Source of the DNA: Planctomycetales bacterium | GTDB lineage: Bacteria; Planctomycetota; Phycisphaerae; SM23-33 | NCBI GenBank assembly: GCA_030673005.1 | Contig: DAOVFI010000058.1 | Span: 1-10,363, forward strand | Length of the DNA: 10,363 nucleotides | Direction of reading: 5' to 3' | Shown here: one piece after another, positions 1 through 5,250 of the stretch | Numbering within the stretch: the stretch's first letter is position 1 | Layout of the letters: each line of letters opens with the position of its first letter | Program-made: the position numbers and the translations under genes | The notes under the pieces: generated by a model | What the model saw: the letters and a program-made list of their open reading frames with translations, nothing else | The model's database searches: none | What the model was told of the DNA's origin: nothing

Positions 1-11
1 TTAAGGTCGAT

Positions 12-347
12 ATGGAGAGTTTCAAGGATTACTTCACCGTTGAGAAGCGCGCCTACGATCGCAGAAATAAAGCGGTGGTTCTAACCCTCAAGCGCGGAAA
101 GGCGTTTCCGCTGAACGAATCCGACTTCAAGCGTCTGCTCGCCGGGGCGGGTGAGCATCTTTCTGCCCGCCTGACCATCGAGGCGCTCGCCCGTGGATAC
201 GTCCTGTGCGAATTCTATGACAATAAAAACAAGTTCCTGGGTTTTTCGCACCAGCGGATATCACAATTGCGCGAAACTGAAACTGTCGAGTTGTCCTTAC
301 CGGCCCCGCGCGACGGGCGCCCGAGTCGTATCCGAATATCGTATTAA
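12..347 (+). CDS. Unrecognised small protein (111 aa)
   Basis: I do not recognise this protein. It starts at ATG 12 with a modest AAGG five bases upstream and ends at TAA 345-347. It has no signal peptide and no membrane segment. The N-terminal third is rich in Lys, Arg and Asp; residues 75-111 look like beta strands with a basic end (PSRIRISY). It reads in the same direction as the partner-switching operon, but a 170-base gap containing a strong promoter separates them, so it is probably a separate unit. An imperfect hairpin lies downstream at 369-397 without a T-run. Its upstream region is outside the window, so an earlier start or an operon partner cannot be excluded. The codon bias resembles its neighbours, which supports a real gene. 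Function unknown. Confidence 0.65.
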   Translation: MESFKDYFTVEKRAYDRRNKAVVLTLKRGKAFPLNESDFKRLLAGAGEHLSARLTIEALARGYVLCEFYDNKNKFLGFSHQRISQLRETETVELSLPAPRDGRPSRIRISY

Positions 348-452
348 GCGGTCTTCGGTAAGCGATTCGGTGTGCAGGAAACAGAACCTGCCGCACCCTA
401 CCAACTGTTTCTATTGCAAGGGGCTGAAATGTTACGATAAACTTTGTGGTAC

Positions 453-482
453 TTGACATCACAGGTCCGGCTCTCTTATCAT
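453..482 (+). promoter_or_regulatory. Sigma-70-type promoter of the STAS/kinase operon
   Basis: A perfect -35 TTGACA (453-458) is followed after 18 bases by TATCAT (477-482), five of six matches to the -10 consensus. Transcription would begin near 489, giving a leader of about 29 bases before ATG 518. The promoter lies downstream of the possible GTG start at 446, which argues against that start. Confidence 0.65.
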
Positions 483-517
483 TCGGTCTGAACGAGTTCG
501 GCGAAAGGAGCGAACCG

Positions 518-901
518 ATGGAAAATCAGGCACCTCGGTTGAAGGTTATCAAGGCGGGCGGCATCTCGGTCGTCGAGTTGTTGGATAAGAAGATGCTCGA
601 CGAGGCGTGTATCGCGCAGATCGGTGAAGAACTCGCCGGTATGATAGCCGAGGCCGACAGCATCGGTCTCGTGATGGATTTCGCCAACGTCGAACACATG
701 TCCAGCAGTGCGCTGGGGATGCTGATTACAGTCCATAAACGCATACAGGAAAAAAACGGGCAATTGCTGCTGTGCGGCATCCGTCCGTCGATCTTCGAGG
801 TTTTCAAGATCACCCGTTTGGACGAGATATTTCAGATTTACTCCGGTCGTGACGAGGCCGTTGCCGCTGCGGCGCCTCAAGGCCGACAATATTGGCTGTA
901 A
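518..901 (+). CDS. STAS-domain anti-sigma factor antagonist (SpoIIAA/RsbV-like)
   Basis: This 127-residue protein is a single STAS domain, the usual size for the family. Members bind a cognate RsbW/SpoIIAB-type kinase when dephosphorylated, freeing a sigma factor or other target. The diagnostic loop is VEHMSSSALG (residues 58-67). It aligns with the SpoIIAA stretch FMDSSGLG, placing Ser63 at the phosphorylated Ser58 and replacing the Asp before it by Ser62. The second signature, the IFEVFKITRLDEIFQIY stretch at 92-108, is the usual C-terminal helix and strand. ATG 518 is chosen because AAAGGAG (504-510) sits seven bases upstream and the promoter ends at 482; the longer frame from GTG 446 would begin inside the promoter. 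The stop is TAATAA, followed at once by the kinase start. The family is clear; the target is inferred. Confidence 0.88.
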   Translation: MENQAPRLKVIKAGGISVVELLDKKMLDEACIAQIGEELAGMIAEADSIGLVMDFANVEHMSSSALGMLITVHKRIQEKNGQLLLCGIRPSIFEVFKITRLDEIFQIYSGRDEAVAAAAPQGRQYWL

Positions 902-904
902 TAA

Positions 905-1426
905 ATGATCCAAAAGAGCATTCCTACAGATCTGGAGGTTGCCCGGCGTCTGACCGAGGAGATTCTCGGCCAAGCCAGGGCCGCCGGTTATGACGAGGAT
1001 GCCTGCTTCGCTATCCGCCTGTCGCTGGAAGAGGCCCTTATAAACGCCATCAAGCACGGAAACAAGTTCGACCGCAGCAGAAAGGTGTCGGTCAGCGCCG
1101 ACGTGGGCGCCGATCTCACCACCATTACCGTTATCGACGAGGGCGACGGGTTCGACCCTTCGAGCGTACCCGATCCCACCGCCGACGAGAATCTCGAAAA
1201 GCCGTTCGGGCGTGGTATCATGCTGATGCGCGCCTATATGGATGAAGTGGGCTACAACGATCGCGGCAACAAGGTTCGTATGGTAAAACACAGGTGTTCG
1301 GGACTTCCGACGAGCGTCGGCCAATCGACCGTCCATTCGAGCGGGGCCGAACCCGAATCGCCTTGCGGACCTTCGGGCAAGACGGAACCCGCAAGGCACT
1401 TCAGGCACGGTCCAGGGAGGCAATAA
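905..1426 (+). CDS. Serine-protein kinase / anti-sigma factor (RsbW/SpoIIAB-like HATPase_c_2)
   Basis: The protein has the GHKL ATPase boxes of anti-sigma kinases. The N box is LSLEEALINAIKHGN (39-53, with Glu42/Glu43 and Asn47), the G1 box is DEGDGF (78-83), and the G2 box is FGRGIMLMRAYMDEV (101-115). Such proteins bind a sigma factor, and phosphorylate the STAS antagonist on the conserved serine to stay bound. It starts three bases after the STAS stop with no clear ribosome site, so translation is probably coupled. It ends by sharing one base (TAATG) with the next STAS gene. Family similarity appears to end near GNKVRMVKH (121-129). About 44 residues then follow, rich in Ser, Pro, Gly, His and Arg, with no recognised motif, and their DNA contains the ribosome site of the next gene. 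The family is confident; whether it controls a sigma factor is inferred. Confidence 0.87.
   Translation: MIQKSIPTDLEVARRLTEEILGQARAAGYDEDACFAIRLSLEEALINAIKHGNKFDRSRKVSVSADVGADLTTITVIDEGDGFDPSSVPDPTADENLEKPFGRGIMLMRAYMDEVGYNDRGNKVRMVKHRCSGLPTSVGQSTVHSSGAEPESPCGPSGKTEPARHFRHGPGRQ
1415..1420 (+). promoter_or_regulatory. Ribosome binding site fixing the second STAS start
   Basis: GGGAGG lies five bases before ATG 1426, inside the end of the kinase gene. It decides the start of the second STAS protein against the longer in-frame ATG at 1294, which would add 44 unconserved residues. Confidence 0.7.
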
Positions 1427-1785
1427 TGACAATTACAACCCATAACAAACCGCTCCAGCTGAATGTGAACAGGCGCGGTAACGCCGCCGTAGTCAGCGTC
1501 GTCGGTTCGGTTTCCATGTCCGACGCCGACCGTCTTCGGGAGGCGCTCGAAAAACTCACTGACGAGCGGATTTCCGTTATCGTACTGGACCTGAGGGAGA
1601 TGGACTTCATCTGCTCGGTCGGACTCGGTGCGATAATCGTCGCCTATCTCAAGTGCCGACATCACGCCGGGCAGATCAAACTCGTCTGCCCCGTCCAGTC
1701 GGTCCGCGAACTGCTGGAGACGACCCGCCTGACCAAACTGTTCCGCATCTACGACAGCATCGACGGCGCGCTCGCCGGCGTATGA
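1426..1785 (+). CDS. Second STAS-domain anti-sigma factor antagonist
   Basis: This 119-residue protein is a single STAS domain with the usual layout. A central strand IVLDLREMDF (52-61) is followed by the switch loop ICSVGLGAI (62-70), and a C-terminal TTRLTKLFRIYDS (99-111). Against SpoIIAA, Ser64 aligns with the phosphorylated serine and Cys63 replaces the preceding Asp. It is more canonical than the upstream paralogue in keeping Gly66-Leu67-Gly68. The start overlaps the kinase stop by one base (TAATG), so the three genes form a tight operon with a kinase between two possible antagonists. No PP2C phosphatase is visible in the window to dephosphorylate them. One copy may be the kinase's partner and the other may serve a different input; the sequence does not settle which. 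Confidence 0.88.
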   Translation: MTITTHNKPLQLNVNRRGNAAVVSVVGSVSMSDADRLREALEKLTDERISVIVLDLREMDFICSVGLGAIIVAYLKCRHHAGQIKLVCPVQSVRELLETTRLTKLFRIYDSIDGALAGV

Positions 1786-1919
1786 CAGGCTTTATCTGCT
1801 GCGATTGTCCGGAACGGTCCGGATGTATCGCCGATTACCGAGCCGGTTGCGGTTTTCGGGGAGTCTTGACAACGCCGGGACTTGTCGGTAAAGTGTGCTT
1901 ATCTACGGAGTCGGCGTAA
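1782..1919 (+). CDS. Possible small Cys-rich ORF (45 aa), doubtful
   Basis: An ATG overlaps the second STAS stop as ATGA (1782-1785) and opens a 45-codon frame. The product has five cysteines in its first 23 residues (FICCDCPERSGC, then AGCG). It has no ribosome site of its own, so only coupled translation could express it. Against a real gene, the frame contains the promoter-like sequence of tRNA-His (1866-1894) and shows no known domain. I list it because the four-base overlap and clustered cysteines suggest a possible metal-binding micro-protein. Confidence 0.2.
   Translation: MTGFICCDCPERSGCIADYRAGCGFRGVLTTPGLVGKVCLSTESA
1866..1894 (+). promoter_or_regulatory. Promoter of tRNA-His
   Basis: A perfect TTGACA (1866-1871) is followed after 17 bases by TAAAGT (1889-1894), four of six matches to the -10 consensus. 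Transcription from about 1901 would give a leader of some 30 bases before the mature tRNA end at 1933. Confidence 0.5.
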
Positions 1920-1932
1920 ACCGGCGCTTCGC

Positions 1933-2007
1933 GGTGGATGTAGCTCAGACGGTTAGAGCACCTGGTTGTGGTCCAGGGGGTCGTGGGTTCGAATCCCATC
2001 ATCCACC
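1933..2007 (+). tRNA. tRNA-His (anticodon GTG)
   Basis: All four arms fold. The acceptor stem pairs GTGGATG (1934-1940) with CATCCAC (2000-2006). The D arm is GCTC/GAGC. The anticodon stem CCTGG/CCAGG holds the loop TTGTGGT with anticodon GTG. The T arm GTGGG/CCCAT holds the loop TTCGAAT. The extra G at 1933 pairs with discriminator C at 2007, the identity feature specific to tRNA-His. CCA is not encoded (CTT follows), so the end must be added enzymatically. Confidence 0.96.
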
Positions 2008-2078
2008 CTTCTCGCTTTATAACACTTCACCCGCATGCAGAAGCCCGAAAAGGCTTCACAGGGATGAAGAAAAAAAAT

Positions 2079-2188
2079 GAATATTGAATAATGAACGGGG
2101 AATTTCGAATTACGAAGTAAAAAAATAACCTTTTCGCAAATTCTGTTCACTTCGACATTCGACATTCCTCGTTCAATATTCAACATTC
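2079..2188. repeat. AT-rich imperfect inverted repeat, possible terminator of ricT
   Basis: Two 31-base arms (2079-2109 and 2158-2188) are inverted copies with 27 of 31 matches, separated by 48 bases. The composition is far more AT-rich than the surrounding genes. It lies in the convergent gap between tRNA-His and the minus-strand ricT-like gene. On the minus strand the repeat is followed directly by a T-run (2077-2071), so it could act as a factor-independent terminator for that gene. On the plus strand a weaker TCTTTT follows. The 2008-2078 stretch also has a small GAAGCC/GGCTTC hairpin (2040-2057) without a T-run. Confidence 0.6.
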
Positions 2189-2250
2189 TCTTTTCCGCAA
2201 CATCCCTGCAAAATCCTTTTCGAACCTTTGCAAACGGCTGAACTGTTACC

Positions 2251-3693
2251 TCACTTTTTGCGTTTACGTCGTCGTTTCTTTTTGTTCTGTTGGGCCGGTT
2301 GCGGTTTTGATGATTGCGAGGATACCTGCGGTGCTGCGCTGAGCGCACCGGGATGTCCGGGTTTTTTCCCGCCTCGTTGTTGAGCATTCTTGCGGCGTTT
2401 TCGTCCGTCTTTAGGCCGGCGGGAGGATCGTCCCGGCTGACCTTTCCGCGGTTCCTGTCCGGCGTGGGGATGTTCGAGCGGTTTCTTCTTTTCGTCGCCT
2501 TCAGATTCGGACGACGGTTGAGTCACCCCTGCCTGTGTTTTATGGGTGTCCGTGGGGGGCTTGTCCGGCGGACCGGCTGAAGATTTCTCCCGCACGCCGG
2601 GTGTCTCCGCCTTCTCTGCGGTTGAATCGAGGGCATACCCGCCACGGGCCGACTTACCGGGGGAATGCCTTGCCGGCCGGGCGACTTTGGTCTGGGCGAC
2701 CGGCGGCGCGGGCAACCCGCGCTCGACGATCTCCTCGTTGGCTACGACTACCTGAGTCCTGTCGGCGGGCATCAGGCGGACAAGCTGCGTGATTATCTGA
2801 GCCTCCAGCACCTTCCCGACAACTCCGTCTGCGGTGCGGACCCATGTGTTTTTCTTCGGGAGCCTTGTCCGCAGGTTTTCGTAGGTGGCGTCTTCGTATC
2901 GCAGGCAGCACATAAGGCGCCCGCATCGCCCCGAAATCTTCGCCGGGTCCAGCGTCGCCTTCTGCGTCTTTGCCATTCGCATCGAGACCGGCTTGAGGAG
3001 TTTGAGATACTCCCGGCAGCAGCACTGCCTTCCGCAGCGCTCGTAGTCGGCCAGCAACCTGGCTTCGTCGCGCGCGCCTACCTGGTGCATCTCGATCCGC
3101 GTGTGGTACTGACTCGCCAGTCGTCGGACAAGTTCTCGAAAATCCACGCGATGCTCGGCAGTGAAATAAAACACGACGCGCTCGCCGCCCAGCAGATGCT
3201 CGACGGCGATAAGTTTCATATCCAGACCCAGCTGCCTGATCTGCTCCCGGCAGAAACCGGCCTCATCGTTTGCGGACCTGTCGAGGTGGTGCTGGTCGTT
3301 GATGTCCTGCGGGTTGGCTCGCCTGAGAACCCTTCCGCCGCTGATGAAGGGGTAGTCCGGACCGGAGGCCTCAAGGTACTGCCTGAGCGATTCATCGCCT
3401 ATGTTCCACGGCAGATCGGCGTCCGAGACGTTTATTACCGTTGTCGCCAGTTCCGTGCCGCGGGTTGTGCGGACTACCAACTTCGCCCCGTGGACGGGCG
3501 GCGACTTGAAGTTGTGGCGGAACCGGCCAAGATTCTTCATCCGTCCGTAACGAACGACTACCTGCCCGCCTTTGTTTTCCTGCGGTGCGTTTTTTTCTGT
3601 TGCAGACCGGTCGGGCTGTTCGGCCGGGCGCTCGCCGTCGGTCGATTCGACGGAGGCGTCAGAGGGTGTATTCGATTCTTCAATCATTTCCAT
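2251..3693 (-). CDS. ricT: PSP1-domain protein, RicT/YaaT-like, with long basic tail
   Basis: The 480-residue product has the PSP1 fold typical of RicT (YaaT). In Bacillus, RicT with RicA and RicF forms an Fe-S cluster complex that stimulates RNase Y-dependent mRNA maturation. The core spans about 44-325. It includes LGLDMKLIAVEHLLGGERVV (155-174), FYFTAEHRVDFRELVRRLA, and the cysteine signature C220, C224-C226, C257, C262, C263 with the linking stretch KISGRCGRLMCC. The N-terminal 40 residues are acidic and disordered. Residues 330-480 are low complexity and strongly basic, ending in ten straight Lys/Arg residues, which suggests RNA or ribosome contact. A GTG at 3729 would lengthen it by 12 residues but sits upstream of a possible -10 (TACAAT, 3725-3720), so ATG 3693, or ATG 3687, is preferred. 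The symbol reflects the family; the partners are not visible. Confidence 0.85.
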   Translation of the reverse strand: MEMIEESNTPSDASVESTDGERPAEQPDRSATEKNAPQENKGGQVVVRYGRMKNLGRFRHNFKSPPVHGAKLVVRTTRGTELATTVINVSDADLPWNIGDESLRQYLEASGPDYPFISGGRVLRRANPQDINDQHHLDRSANDEAGFCREQIRQLGLDMKLIAVEHLLGGERVVFYFTAEHRVDFRELVRRLASQYHTRIEMHQVGARDEARLLADYERCGRQCCCREYLKLLKPVSMRMAKTQKATLDPAKISGRCGRLMCCLRYEDATYENLRTRLPKKNTWVRTADGVVGKVLEAQIITQLVRLMPADRTQVVVANEEIVERGLPAPPVAQTKVARPARHSPGKSARGGYALDSTAEKAETPGVREKSSAGPPDKPPTDTHKTQAGVTQPSSESEGDEKKKPLEHPHAGQEPRKGQPGRSSRRPKDGRKRRKNAQQRGGKKPGHPGALSAAPQVSSQSSKPQPAQQNKKKRRRKRKK

Positions 3694-3719
3694 GCATCCA
3701 TGATTCCATATTAACAAGG

Positions 3720-3725
3720 ATTGTA
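3720..3725 (-). promoter_or_regulatory. Possible -10 element of ricT
   Basis: TACAAT on the minus strand matches the -10 consensus at five of six bases and lies about 27 bases before ATG 3693. No convincing -35 is visible at the right distance, so this is tentative. Confidence 0.3.
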
Positions 3726-3764
3726 TCACAGATAATCAACAGATTGCACTACGGACTTTGAGTC

Positions 3765-3896
3765 GGGTGCATATAGATTTAGGTGGGTGAAACTGGTGGC
3801 ACAGGTTTTCAACCTGTGCGTCTTGCGATACGGGCAAATGCACAGGTTGAAAACCTGTGCCACCAGAGAACGAACCACCAAAATCTACATGCACCC
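3765..3896. repeat. Nested palindromic element between divergent genes
   Basis: Two pairs of inverted arms are nested. The outer pair (3765-3786 and 3875-3896) matches at 20 of 22 bases. The inner pair (3793-3818 and 3841-3866) is a perfect 26-base inverted repeat around a 22-base centre. Each inner arm also holds a short hairpin of its own (CACAGGTT/AACCTGTG). The element sits between the divergent ricT-like and amidase genes and leaves both promoter regions free. No ORF of credible coding potential lies in it. It looks like a small non-autonomous palindromic repeat. Confidence 0.85.
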
Positions 3897-3963
3897 TTTG
3901 AGTCTGCCGGAAACCGGAGCGTAAATCCAAAAGAAAATCTGGCTTGAAGACCGATACGTCCTT

Positions 3964-3969
3964 TAGAAT
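3964..3969 (+). promoter_or_regulatory. Possible -10 element of the amidase gene
   Basis: TAGAAT matches the -10 consensus at five of six bases and lies 28 bases before ATG 3998. The nearest -35-like TTGAAG (3944-3949) is only 14 bases away, which is too close for a standard promoter. Confidence 0.3.
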
Positions 3970-3997
3970 GACTATCCTGAAATGAAGAGGAGCGGAA

Positions 3998-4741
3998 ATG
4001 AACGATGATGCAATACCGTCGTCCCGACGACGGTCTATAGCGATGAAGATGCTGTGTTGTCTCCCGGGCCTATTTTTATTATCGGCGTTCGCCACCGGTT
4101 GCCAGACCCCGCCTCGCGCTGTCCTGGCCGACCTGCCGGAGTATTCGATCCTCAAGCCCGACCGGCCTTCGCCTTCCAGGACGACCGTTGTGAAAAAAAT
4201 TCGCCCGCGCCAGGTTCGGCCCGTTGCCCGGTTTCCGCGAGAATGGATCCCGACGACGAAAGAGCGCCCGTGGCGATGGGTCGTGATTCATCACAGCGCC
4301 ACCGATTTCGGCTCTGCCAAATTCTTCGATCGCGCACACCGGCGAAGGGGATGGGACGAATTGGGCTACCACTTTGTCATCACCAACGGACGCGGCGGAC
4401 GGGACGGACATGTCGAGATCGGCAGCCGATGGGGCAAACAGAAATGGGGCGCGCACTGCGGCGGTACGCCGAATAACGCATATAACAATTACGGCATAGG
4501 GATCTGCCTGGTGGGAAAATGCTCGAAGTCGCTGCCCTCGTCCGGGCAGTTGAGGAGCCTGAAAAAACTGCTGGGATTCCTGACGGCGAGGTACGGAATA
4601 AAACCGGCGGACGTAATCGGACACCGCGACGCGCCCAATGCCGCCACTGCCTGTCCGGGCGACGCCCTTCACCGCTATCTCAACAACGTCATCAGACCGG
4701 AACTGTCTCGCAGTCGAAGGTTGGCCGCCGGTAGCCGGTAA
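3998..4741 (+). CDS. Lipoprotein N-acetylmuramoyl-L-alanine amidase (Amidase_2/PGRP fold)
   Basis: The enzyme should cleave the bond between MurNAc and the stem peptide of peptidoglycan. The start is ATG 3998 with AGAGGAG just upstream. An N-terminal basic stretch (SRRRS) and a hydrophobic segment (18-32) lead to a lipobox-like ATGC, with Cys35 as the likely lipidated residue, so the protein is probably anchored at the envelope. A Pro/Arg-rich linker (36-90) follows. The catalytic domain runs from about 92 to 232: WVVIHHSATD (94-103) gives zinc ligand His98, YHFVI gives Tyr124, IGHRDAP gives His209, and ATACPGD gives Cys219. Thr217 takes the position that is Lys in T7 lysozyme and Thr in animal PGRP amidases. 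A terminator follows at 4759-4799. Roles could include cell-wall recycling or remodelling; the partner genes are not clear. Confidence 0.9.
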   Translation: MNDDAIPSSRRRSIAMKMLCCLPGLFLLSAFATGCQTPPRAVLADLPEYSILKPDRPSPSRTTVVKKIRPRQVRPVARFPREWIPTTKERPWRWVVIHHSATDFGSAKFFDRAHRRRGWDELGYHFVITNGRGGRDGHVEIGSRWGKQKWGAHCGGTPNNAYNNYGIGICLVGKCSKSLPSSGQLRSLKKLLGFLTARYGIKPADVIGHRDAPNAATACPGDALHRYLNNVIRPELSRSRRLAAGSR

Positions 4742-4758
4742 ACCGGTAACCATATATA

Positions 4759-4799
4759 GATATCCGGGAAACCAACGAATCACCGGGATATCCCTTTTT
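4759..4799 (+). terminator. Terminator downstream of the amidase gene
   Basis: GATATCCGG (4759-4767) pairs with CCGGGATATC (4783-4792) with one bulge, around a 15-base loop. CCTTTTT follows directly. It begins 18 bases after the amidase stop, in the right place for a factor-independent terminator. Confidence 0.65.
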
Positions 4800-4880
4800 A
4801 GGTTCTCCTCAAAATAAGTTGGTGAACGAGGCCTGGTTCAATTTGAGGTAACACTTGCGAACAAGAGTGTCCTTTTAGGC

Positions 4881-5063
4881 TTTGTAACAGGCCCCCGCTT
4901 CAGCGGGCCTGCCTGCCGGTAGGCGGGGGTATAGGGCGACCGTCTTATAATTTCCTCCACCCACGTGCCCCTCCCGCTGGCCGACGGCCGGCGGGAGGGG
5001 AAAGAGGGTGGAGGGGTGGGAGGCCTTTAATCACCCCCGCTAAAAGCGGGGGCCTGTTACAAA
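4881..5063. repeat. Multi-arm nested palindrome (183 bp)
   Basis: The ends are a perfect 20-base inverted repeat (4881-4900 and 5044-5063). Inside, CCTCCACCC (4954-4962) pairs with GGGTGGAGG (5006-5014), and CCCCTCCCGC (4968-4977) pairs with GCGGGAGGGG (4991-5000). Local hairpins also form within the ends, such as CCCGCTTCAGCGGG and CCCCCGCTAAAAGCGGGGG. The element lies between the convergent amidase and SH3b genes. No ORF is credible in it. The upstream stretch 4801-4880 has only a short inverted pair, CCTCAAA (4807-4813) and TTTGAGG (4842-4848). Confidence 0.8.
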
Positions 5064-5250
5064 ACAACATTGTGGATGACTTACCAACTGTTACACAAAA
5101 TCATCATTTTTTGAACCAAGCCGTAAATGAATGGAAAATATAGCCTCTAACCACATTTCGGCTATTCGGCAGGAACCCGCCAATACAAACAGCACCCCAA
5201 AGCGCACCGGTGATCTACAACTATCGGCTACCGGCTGCAATTATTCCTCG
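5064..5250. other. Intergenic stretch without a gene
   Basis: Nothing convincing is coded here. A short ORF from 5131 runs into the 3' end of the minus-strand gene and has no ribosome site. A weak minus-strand hairpin (GGCTAT/ATAGCC, 5165-5140) followed by ATTTTCC could help terminate the SH3b gene. Confidence 0.4.

Noticed and set aside
446..517. Upstream GTG start adding 24 residues to the first STAS protein
   Set aside because: The start lies before the -35/-10 promoter (453-482), has no ribosome site, and ATG 518 has a strong one.
479..1432. 317-codon minus-strand ORF opposite the STAS/kinase operon
   Set aside because: It is antisense to three well-supported genes and has no domain; high GC makes long shadow frames common.
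1895..2080. 61-codon ORF running through tRNA-His
   Set aside because: It overlaps a complete tRNA and has no ribosome site.
2665..3714. 349-codon plus-strand ORF opposite the RicT-like gene
   Set aside because: The minus-strand frame has a clear PSP1 domain with its cysteine signature; this frame has no recognisable motif.
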